Source of the DNA: Nitzschia sp. pyKryTriq1
Lineage: Eukaryota > Bacillariophyta > Bacillariophyceae > Bacillariales > Bacillariaceae
NCBI GenBank assembly: GCA_956465555.1
Contig: OY101127.1
Location: 930,001-994,000 of the forward strand
Direction: 5' to 3'
DNA length: 64,000 nucleotides
The first letter of the stretch is position 1, and every line of letters begins with the position of its first letter. The position numbers and the translations under genes are program-made. The notes below the pieces were generated by a model that saw only the letters and a program-made list of their open reading frames with translations, had not been told where the DNA came from and did no database searches. Positions 31,532-40,581 of the stretch are shown here, in pieces.

Positions 31532-33661
31532 AGAGTCGTCTCCTCGGACCTCTTGTTGTTCTTGATAGAGAATCCGCCTTCATTTCGTTGTTTTCTTCCA
31601 TCTTTCGCCGCGACCACCAGATGCTATCATGCAACACTGCTCTCGCGATGTGTGAACGACGATTCATTCTTCTTACGACTACAGTTAGCAGCAGCAAACG
31701 GTGCTACCTGCTGTAGTAGCTACAGCAGCCAGCATCTGGGAGAGAGAATGCTTCTGCTGGTGGTGCTACTGCTGGAGTTTAAACAGGGCTGCTGCTGTCG
31801 TTCCATCTAGAGAATTGCCTCTACAGCGCTCTAGAGCTAGCTAGTAGTAGCTAGCTATGCGGGATGATATCTACTACCAATAGAATGGCTGTTGCTACCG
31901 GGTAGAGTACCACTGCTACATGATGAGATAAGTGCTGACCATCATCATTGTGCAAAGTCCTCGGGCTAAAACAAACGACACACTAGTACTAGTATCTGCT
32001 ATTTCACGACTGTCACCACTGTTTCTCCTATCGGTATCCAAGATCCATATGTGACGTCACTGTCCGTCCGTCGTCCGTCAACGACCGATACCGGAGCCAT
32101 AATGCTCTCATCACCACTAGTCTCATAAATCTACTAAGCTCCTCTTATTGATTTGCTTCACACGTAGTGACAACCACTACTACGAATGGCACGCACGCAC
32201 TCACTCTTGTATCGTATTCTGGCTACCGGTACTGACTCCCCTCCTCTCGGTGAATCATCATGGTGGAAAGAAGACTTTTCTTAGTACCTACCCCGGGGGT
32301 GCAGTTGTTGTTGTTCTTTTTTTACATTTCAATTGGTCTTTCCCAATCGTATACCCCATCAATAATCGCCCCCTTTATGGACCCCCAATGACTCCCCGCT
32401 TGTTCAACGGCGCACCACGTGCTTACCCAACCGCGCTTCAAAAATCGGACAATTGCGGCTTCAGAAACCGTCCGACCCGCTTTACTAATCCGCTCATGCC
32501 TCTAAGAATAAATATTGCTATGGTGGGATGCAGGGGGTCACCGAAAAAAAAGGGAAAAAAAACGTTGCGGAGTATTCACAAGAAAATGACTAATTTGACT
32601 ACATCGCACGCACAGGATTGGATAGAAACGCTCGTGCGGGGCACTCGCAGACTAGTGTCATTTCGGCCATTATTTCGGGAAATATGGAAGGAAATATGGA
32701 AAAAATATGGAATTTTTATCGCTTGTTCTACCGTGTTAAATATTTAGGACGGAGGAAACACGCAGTAAATATTTAGGACGGAGGAAACACGCAGTAAATA
32801 TTTAGCACGGAGGAAACACGCAGTACTCCGTCGCGACTCCCCAACTACGATCATCGACACAAAAAAGGAATTGACAATTGACAATCAACAAGACAATGGC
32901 GGATAGATAGACTGCGTCGCTTTTATAAACCAAGATGCTCAGACTTCTTGTTCCGTCCAATCTTCATTATTTAGGTTAAGCAGAAATTGATCATTATTTG
33001 TTGAGTTACATTAGTACTACATCGACGGCACTTTACCAGGTAGCGACACGGGTTATCACGTGAAAAGGGTTTGGCGCGCGGGCTGGCAGGCAGGCAAACA
33101 GGCGCGGCGGAAGAATGGGATGCGACAGACGGGTACAGGTACACGTGTACAAGTACGATACTACTTGTACGAATAGAGGAGATTTTCGAAGTGAATGAAT
33201 AATGTTGTGCATCCGTTGGATGGCTGGCCGGTGCGGCGCAGGTACAAGTACGGTAGTTTACCGAGGAGGGAAGCCGCAAGCAAATAAAAAAGTAATCATC
33301 ACAAACCCCATACCGGTACAGTATGAAACATCATCATTGCGAGGAGTCTATTGTTCATCCAATAATTTTCGGTCCGTTCGAACATTGAAGCGCACCTCTT
33401 CCTTCTCTTCCCATCTCGTTTCTGCGTTGCCGTTGCCGTTTGCCGTTCCTTCCGCCATCGGCAACTAACGACGCGAGGATAGAGTTACGGTACGGCTAGA
33501 GGTTGCTCGAAGGATCCCTTGCTACGAGTATAATACCAGCACCAGCACCAGCAACCTGGGGTCATCTACTGGTGGAGTCCGAGGCAGTAGCAGTGAGTGG
33601 AAAGGTCCCTTTTGTTTCAGCGATCGGCTCATTCCTCTAAACACTACTCGAGTAGACGGCA
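31532..33661. other. Large intergenic region with simple repeats
   Basis: This holds CT/AG-rich palindromic stretches (about 31800-31860, e.g. AGCTAGCTAGTAGTAGCTAGCT), an array of three 29-bp units (32737-32823) and GGTAC words near 33130-33250. A 199-codon frame at 32148-32747 has no domain and includes AT-rich simple sequence. I see no supported gene. The right end must carry the promoter of the coiled-coil gene at 33662. Confidence 0.5.
32737..32823 (+). repeat. Three 29-bp tandem units
   Basis: TAAATATTTAGGACGGAGGA followed by AACACGCAG occurs at 32737-32765, 32766-32794 and 32795-32823. The third unit has one substitution (TTAGCACGG). TAAATATTTA is self-complementary. Just upstream, ATATGGAA is also repeated. 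Confidence 0.97.
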
Positions 33662-36118
33662 ATGGTGATCATCACGGGACCAGTTCGTCGCGACGACGAG
33701 ACTCCGCCCCGCTCTATTTTCGACCCTCCCAACGTTTCCGAAGCGGAAGAACTTTCCGATGACGGATGGGGAAATACCACCACCGCTTCCTCGCTTGCCG
33801 ACACGCTGACCACTCGGGATACATTATCAACGGGGATTTCCAGCTCGCCGAACCGACGTCGACACCACCGAAAGCACCCCTCCCAGCTGACTGAAGTGGA
33901 GCTTCGCATCCAACTCTGGGATTCCTATCGGCTAGCTCGCATCATTTTGGGGACACCGATTAAGAGTTCGAGTCTGAGGGGCAAGACCATTCTACATTCC
34001 ATTCGAAAAGTGGCCGAAATGAAGCTCGAACTGATTAGGCTTCAGAAAGAACTAGAAATGGAAAAAGTGATTCGAGATTCGGAACAGCAATTCAAGCAAT
34101 CCAACAACTCTGCAGTCGACTCGTCCGAAGAAGCGACAGTCCGAACGTCGTCGTCCAGAAACAATCTACGCACGTCACTTCTCCTCAGCGACGAGCTCAA
34201 TTTCCAAATTGCAAATATCCTCGCGCCCGAAAAACAGTCCAGTAGTGAAGGTGCCGAAGGTACACCCATGAAGAGTAATCGAAGACATGCTACGAGTAGC
34301 GATTACGACGATGACAATATTCCGACGCCCCCTCACAAGAACAAGGCATTTACGTTGGAACAACGCTTGGATTTGTACAAGGTGCGATATGAAACGTTGC
34401 AAGCCACTCATGACGAAATGATGCAAGAATTTCAGACACAATTGTTGGAGATGCAAGCTCATCTACAGCTAGCCGAGAGTAGTCCACCGGAGAATTCTGA
34501 AAAGAAAGCCGACAGTACAAATACAGCTCCTCAAACTGCGACCGGGGAATCGTCGGCATCGACACCGATCACTTCCTCCAGAAAGGCTGCACACAAAACA
34601 CCTACATCAAGTCGAGTGGTGACCCCAATCACGACGCCACCCTCCGGAAAAGGACGTGCTCCTCATCCACAGGATCCGGCGGGCTTAACTTCCAAAACGC
34701 GTGGGTGGGGTCTGGGATCGTCTTCCAAGAAACAACCAAAGGCGCCAATTTCAAGGGCTGGTGATGCGATGGATGCCGTGGTGGCAGTCGCTCGAGACCA
34801 CGACGTGGGCCAGCAAACTCCCGAAGAACTCCACCTGCGTACGGTTCTGGCAAAAAAGAGCAATGCTGTGCGACCGAAAAAGGTGACGCTTGGCGCTGCT
34901 GCAACCACCACCGGATACGACGCCGGAGCATTTTCACAGGAACGACAAAAATTGCAGGAAATGGTCGAACAGCTGATGCAACGTGTCGAGCAATCTTCCG
35001 AAGAAACAAAGGCTCATTTTGATTCCCTACAAGAAAAGCTTCGGTCCTATCAGCGGAACGAGGCATTGCAAAAGGCAGACATTTCTGTGGAAGAAGAATC
35101 TTCCTCCATTCCTGCCTTTCTTACCACCCACTTCTCCGATAAACCACCTGAAATTCAAAACCAACAACAATTTCAGCGACGTCTTCAAACGGCAAAAACA
35201 TTGCATACGTTAGAATTAGAAACTGCCAAGTCAAAACATGTGCAGCAAGTGGTCGATCTTTCGGGTCAGCTGGATGCCTATCAACATCAAGTGGACCGAC
35301 AAAACTCGGAACTCAAAAAGTGGTCTCGCAAATTTTATCATTTGGAAGAAATGGCCGTCACTCCCAGTGAGGCCAAGGACGTCCTACGGGAACTCGAGGG
35401 ATTGTCGCCGCTTGCTACCCGCGAAGAACACGAACGGGTCCAAACCAAGGTGGTCAGGGTATTGCAACGAATGGTATTGCTTCAGACGCGACAGCAGAAG
35501 GAACGGCACATTATGGATATGACCCGAAGGCTTGCACAGGGTCGCACGGAAGGTACTCAGACGCAATTGGAGGACTTGAAATTGCAACTTGAAATCCTCC
35601 AGGAAGATACACAGATTCCACCCGAAGAATGGCAAAATCAAATTTCAAATCAACGAAAGATCTTCGAGAAAGAAATTAAGGATATTTTTAGGCAAGAAGA
35701 AAGACGAATGGTAGAGATGGAGAATTTGGAAGTTCAACTGACCGAACTAGCCTTTGTTGCGGTCGAAATCGAAGATTTGGAGCAAGAGTGTCACGACAAC
35801 AAGGAGATTTATGCGGACGCACTTTCCAAAGCTAGACAGGAACTGGCGTCCACGAGCCCATTGATTGAGAGACTACAGTCTCAAATAAAGCGAATACTCG
35901 ATCGCCAGCGCAAGACACTGGAAGACTTGGAGCTGTCGTGGTCGAAAGGTGTTGTCATTGAAAAATGGCAGGGGCGTCTGGCAGAACTTTGTCGTGCCAA
36001 TAATCCGTATGAGCAATTGCAACAGCGGGAAGAGGAGTTATGTCAAACGCAAACACAGCTGGCGGCAAGTCAGCGGCGTGTACGAGAGCTCGAAGCACAA
36101 ATGGAGAAACTTCGATAG
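33662..36118 (+). CDS. Large coiled-coil protein with LARxILG N-terminal module (paralog-like 2)
   Basis: The single exon encodes 818 aa. Residues ~75-130 hold QLTEVELRIQLWDSYRLARI, I-L-G, ILHSIRKV and ELIRLQKEL, which line up with residues 19-74 of the protein at 27354-28940. Residues ~130-450 alternate coiled coil with Thr/Ser-rich linkers. Residues ~430-818 are almost continuous coiled coil (HERVQTKVVRVLQRMVLLQT, QREEELCQTQTQLAASQRRV). No motor, kinase or DNA-binding motif is present. Long coiled coils of this kind occur in centrosome, cytoskeleton or trafficking scaffolds; which applies here cannot be told. Confidence 0.75.
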   Translation: MVIITGPVRRDDETPPRSIFDPPNVSEAEELSDDGWGNTTTASSLADTLTTRDTLSTGISSSPNRRRHHRKHPSQLTEVELRIQLWDSYRLARIILGTPIKSSSLRGKTILHSIRKVAEMKLELIRLQKELEMEKVIRDSEQQFKQSNNSAVDSSEEATVRTSSSRNNLRTSLLLSDELNFQIANILAPEKQSSSEGAEGTPMKSNRRHATSSDYDDDNIPTPPHKNKAFTLEQRLDLYKVRYETLQATHDEMMQEFQTQLLEMQAHLQLAESSPPENSEKKADSTNTAPQTATGESSASTPITSSRKAAHKTPTSSRVVTPITTPPSGKGRAPHPQDPAGLTSKTRGWGLGSSSKKQPKAPISRAGDAMDAVVAVARDHDVGQQTPEELHLRTVLAKKSNAVRPKKVTLGAAATTTGYDAGAFSQERQKLQEMVEQLMQRVEQSSEETKAHFDSLQEKLRSYQRNEALQKADISVEEESSSIPAFLTTHFSDKPPEIQNQQQFQRRLQTAKTLHTLELETAKSKHVQQVVDLSGQLDAYQHQVDRQNSELKKWSRKFYHLEEMAVTPSEAKDVLRELEGLSPLATREEHERVQTKVVRVLQRMVLLQTRQQKERHIMDMTRRLAQGRTEGTQTQLEDLKLQLEILQEDTQIPPEEWQNQISNQRKIFEKEIKDIFRQEERRMVEMENLEVQLTELAFVAVEIEDLEQECHDNKEIYADALSKARQELASTSPLIERLQSQIKRILDRQRKTLEDLELSWSKGVVIEKWQGRLAELCRANNPYEQLQQREEELCQTQTQLAASQRRVRELEAQMEKLR

Positions 36119-36816
36119 GACACCATCATGGTGTCATAGTTTGTGTGGATTACATAACGCGGGGCTGTGTATGCAGTACGGTAATCCGTACGGATATAGT
36201 TTAGTGTACCTGTTTGTAACATCATAAAAAGGCTACAATAATTAGCTACGTCAGCGTTTTTGGGGCTGTCTCCGTCTTGTTTCCTGAGGGAGCTGTTACT
36301 ACTGCAACGTAGCCTCCCAATCCCGTGGCCCTGCAACCAGCCTCCGACCTTTCTTCGTATAGAAAAATGGGAGGAACCAGAGAAACGTCGCTGGGAGGAA
36401 CCTTGGCTAATACTAGAGGACAGCCGAAAACAGCGGTTAAAACCAAGAGATCTTTCATCTGCTTGTCGACTCCCGCTCAGCAGCTGCCGTCCTCCACCAT
36501 CGATGACCATGGTAACAAGGAAAAGAACCTCTCGAGTTTGGTCTTTTTGGCTTCATTTGTGGCTCGATCCATGTCTCGTTGACAAAAGCCATTTCTGACC
36601 TGCACTTGGGTCCTTTGGGGGGATTTTTGTGGGGACCAGGCTGTGTGCAAGTACCTGGTACTGCGGTACTACGGGAGGACAACTCCTCCACGCGAACCGC
36701 GTCCACGCAAACTATCCGCGAACCAAACGACACTACTCTAGAGTGAAATGGTGTCTATTTACAAATCAAATTCAAAAGCGCCGCCATAGCCTTCAAAATG
36801 TACATCGCGAAGAATG
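36119..36816. other. Convergent 3' intergenic region
   Basis: This lies between the stops of the coiled-coil gene and kinase A. It contains the inverted second copy of the short dispersed repeat at 36608-36637. Small overlapping frames on both strands have no domain signal and are not called. Confidence 0.5.
36608..36637 (-). repeat. Short dispersed repeat, copy 2
   Basis: Reverse-complement match to 30137-30165, reading GGTCCCCACAAAAATCCCCC then CAAAGGACCC on the minus strand. It is preceded there by CAGTACCAGGTAC, also similar to copy 1. Confidence 0.7.
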
Positions 36817-39767
36817 CTAGTAGAATCTCTCTGCCCAGAGTGGAGCCATCATCTCCCGAAGTCTATCCTGTGTCATCGGAGCTTTTGGGAAGAACCCATG
36901 CGCCCGACTCACGTAAAGAGCAAGATCGCTGGTCGAATCATTAGCTGATCGAATCAAGGCTAATATTCGGCGTTCATCTTCCGGAGGGAGTGCCGTAAGA
37001 ATATCTTTCATCACTTTGGAGCCTGACATGATGACCACCTCTTCCCCCGTGCCCCCATAGTCAAGATTTTCATCGATGATAACAAGAATCTTGGCTGTGG
37101 GATGTGAGTCCAAAAGCTTCAAGATCAACTTCTCAATTCCGAATATATCAGATGTTTTTTCACCAGTTATTGTCATGTTTTCCTCAGCAACGCCAACGAG
37201 ACCTAGAAGACGCGACATTAGTTTTCTCTGAATCTTCGAATCGTCGACAGCAACTCCAAAGGTATCGGGCGGGACTACAAAATTCGTTGTGTCAATTTTT
37301 ACCGCAGGAACCAACGGTTCCGTCGGACATTTGAATGAAAAGATTGTCAAATCGTCTTCAAACCTGATGCTGCAGTTTCCTCCCATGGCTTTGGCGCACT
37401 TCTGAGCAATCCAAGCGCCATCACCATGAGATATGAAACGATCTTTGATTCGAAGATTCTCGTGCAACCTCAACCCTTGCTCGAAAACAGCCTGGCTCGC
37501 CTGCGGACCAAGTCCCACCAATTCCTCGTGCCCAGGACCAGGGCTGTTGATAACTTGAACTTCCAGCTCCATTGTTTCTTTATCGTAACCTACCAAAGTT
37601 ACCACCAACTCGCCTTGCTTTCCGTATTTACAGGCATTCGATACCGCGTTGCGATAAATGTAATGAAGGAGCTGTTGGTCTAGTTTCAGAAACGGCATGT
37701 CGGCCTGCCTAGAGCGGACAGGGAACCTCTCAGAATTGGAACTTGCGCTCCGCAAATTAGCTAAAACATCAACACATTCGTATCTCGGCTTATAAACCTC
37801 GTTGATCACATCACGAGCCATAGCTTCTGCCAAGACAGTATCCAACACTTGATGGAGGTTGTTGTCAAGCTCACTTAGTCGCCTCCAGCATGTGGAACGC
37901 TTCTCAATGTCGCTTAGTGAATCAATCGAAAGCCTGATTTGATCCACGGGATTTTTTCCTTTCTCGACTTCGTCAAGGGCATTTCGGATGTTATCGATCA
38001 GTTCAATTCCAGCGAGTAGGCCATTTTTAACCTCATGTCGGACGAAGCGAGTTTGCTACAAACGCAGTATGTGTGAGTTTTATTTCCATAACAGAAAATG
38101 CAATCTCTTTTCATGCTTACCGATTGTGACTCTTTCTGCCGCCTCAGTGCTTCTGCCTCTGCCTTTCGTTCCGCCTCGAACCGACGAAAGCGCTCAGAGA
38201 CGTCACGCACCACCGCGATCATTCCATTTTCGGCATGGGGAAGTACTCTCATTTCACAGTTGCACTGAGACCCATCGGGTCGTTGGAAGTCGTACGGTAC
38301 CAAGGATGAAGAGGTCTTAGTCGGTGCTTTTCCAGAGCGCCAGGCTTCCTTCACTAAATTTGCGGCTATTTGGACAGCAAAAGATTGGGGGTCAACGTGA
38401 TCATCGATGGAAGCTTCGTGGAATGTATCAAAACAAACCTCAGTAGCGTCAATATGATACGCTTGCTTTATTCTTCCAAGAGCGTATGACTTGAAATCAT
38501 CCTGGTAGTCAAAGACATTCTCGAAGTCTCTCTCAAGTTCCAGGACAAGGGCCATTTGCTGGCTACTATCCTCATGGGCAGCGTCTTCTTGACATCCTTT
38601 CAAGATTCCCGACAAACCTGGTGAGAACAAAGTCAGGCATTTCAGCTCGTGCTGGATGGATAGTACAATCATATCGGAGCTTGATCCCCATAGGGCGGAC
38701 ATGAGGGTGCGAAGATCGACAAGCTGGCGCTGTGCCAATCCTTCCGATTGAAAGACAGCCTTGTGGGTATCCACAATTTGCCTCATGTAGAGCGCTTTTG
38801 CCAATACATCGAAAGTGCAGTCGACGTACATAGCCAAAGAGTAGGGTCGAAATGCGTGATCCTCTGGCAATATGCAATGCACAAGAGCATTAACAAAGTA
38901 GGCGAATACCAGAAAAGTCCAAACGATGGAACACAAGAGCATGAGCTCGTACGAGTATCGATGCCGATTGTAGCGTTCCATTTCAGAGAATGAATTCCCT
39001 TTAGGTGTAGCATGGAATATTCGAAACTTGAAGCGCAACCGAGGAAAGATGGGCAAATAGAAGGCAACTGAAAACACCATAGCCGTACACCAAGACAGCA
39101 CTCCAGGACAGAAAGGAAAGACCAACCCGAAGATGCAAGAGATCGATTGGCATAATGAGTATATAACCGCCTTTCGCATGGCTTCTTTGGACCGTGGCAC
39201 GTCTACAGCATCGCATAGAAATGTCATAAGCCCAGCCGTGGGAATCCACTCGCACCATCGCACCAGAAAGACTCTGGTGTTGATGGTTGCGTCAACTTTG
39301 ACAACTGTTGGAGCGAAAGCAAGAATCCCATTCGTCGTCACCGATATGAGCATGACCACGAGCCCTGCATAGACGATGCCACTTACTTTCCCGAATTCGT
39401 GTTGCCAGCACATAAACGAGATAAACACCGTCAAAGAAGACATGGCCGACACTGCAAATGCAACAAGTGCAACTGTGCGTTCACTGTCTGGTAGATACTC
39501 CCATTCCTCGATAGGAGTGATGCTGTAGACGCAATATAACAAGGCCACGAATACCACTGCACACATATTTGCGGCAATGGGAAACATTTTGTTTACCCGA
39601 TACGTTGCCATTAAAGGTTCCTTCTTGTCCCCTTGCGCACAAGAAGACACGATAGTACGCTTCTTTGCCTGCCATCCAATAGGCATCCAGGCAAACCCTT
39701 CGGCGCGCTTCGAAGACCCCTCTTCGGCCTTCGACGGCAGTCCCTTCGGTCTCGATGATTCGCACAT
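36817..39767 (-). CDS. Hybrid histidine-kinase rhodopsin A (rhodopsin-PAS-HK-REC)
   Basis: Two exons (39767-38121, 38055-36817) with a 65-nt phase-0 intron give 961 aa. Eight hydrophobic helices span residues ~61-333: one extra N-terminal helix, then seven. The third of the seven has VRWCEWIPTAG (R170, E173, W174, T177), matching R82/D85/W86/T89 of bacteriorhodopsin. The last has CTFDVLAKALYM (D320, K324), matching D212 and the retinal-binding K216. PAS/PAC-like sequence covers ~344-535, ending GMIAVVRDVSERF. The phospho-acceptor is H556 in FVRHEVKNGLL. The HATPase has NAVSNACKYG, NSPGPG and GDGAWIAQKCAKAMGG. The receiver has D820-D821, phospho-acceptor D877, S919 and K940. Predicted role: light-controlled phosphorelay. 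Helix F lacks the usual Trp/Tyr/Pro pocket residues, so retinal binding is inferred. Confidence 0.83.
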
Positions 39768-40581
39768 TGCGTCAATATATTGTGTTGGAAGCTATCTCCT
39801 AGTCGATCTCAGCGGTCCGATTAAAAGATAACAAAGAAAGTGTTTGGGGTGGGGGGGGGGGGGGGGGTCTGTGATGGATCCCGAGGATCAAGGAGGCATC
39901 CGCTAATAGGTACGCTAATAGCTAATAGCCCAAGGCGATGTGTTGGTATCCAGCACACGAGTACAGTACGCGTACAAGTACGTGGTAGTTTTAGTGGATT
40001 GTTGATCGTTCTCTTCTTCGACAATCCTTTTGTTCTTTGGCTTTGGTGTCGTCGTCTGATGTTGAAGAATACGGTGCCGCCGCGACATCATCATTATGTA
40101 CATTATTTATCTTCAATGCCACGCACGTTGGACGATTGACAACTCCTTCAGTCAGGCATAATAGTGCTTTGTTCCCGTGGAATTCTCTAGTTTTCAAGCC
40201 CTCCAATGAGAGATGGCAAGTCGTCATAGCCTGCTGTCGTCACTCCTTGTTCTCTTCTGAAATCATCGTTCTTTCTGAATCAAATATGCCCTTTTCACAT
40301 TCTCATCGACCGCCGCCAAGCAAAAAATCCCGAAAAAACTGCCAAGGAGATGGCGCTCTCGAAGAATCGTGCGGGGCCTGGTGGGCATACCGTACTACAG
40401 TGCTTCGTACTTTTATCAGATCATTTTTTATGGAATACAGGTACAGTTAGTACCGGTACAGTAAGACTCGCCTCTACTCGTAAACTACAAGGTAGGAGCA
40501 CTGCATGCACTCGTCCCATTGCACATTCGCCTCCACTTTATTATGTGCCACTGTCCTGCTTAACAGTCTACTGTAGAGGTG
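39768..40581. other. 5' region of kinase A, poly-G tract
   Basis: This separates kinase A from the stop of the RING gene. It has a run of 17 G at 39851-39867 and GTAC words near 39960-39985 and 40440-40460. A 137-codon rightward frame (40037-40450) lacks any domain and is not called. Confidence 0.5.

Noticed and set aside
32148-32747. 199-codon rightward frame
   Set aside because: Its composition follows simple AT-rich repeats, it has no domain, and it runs into the 29-bp array.
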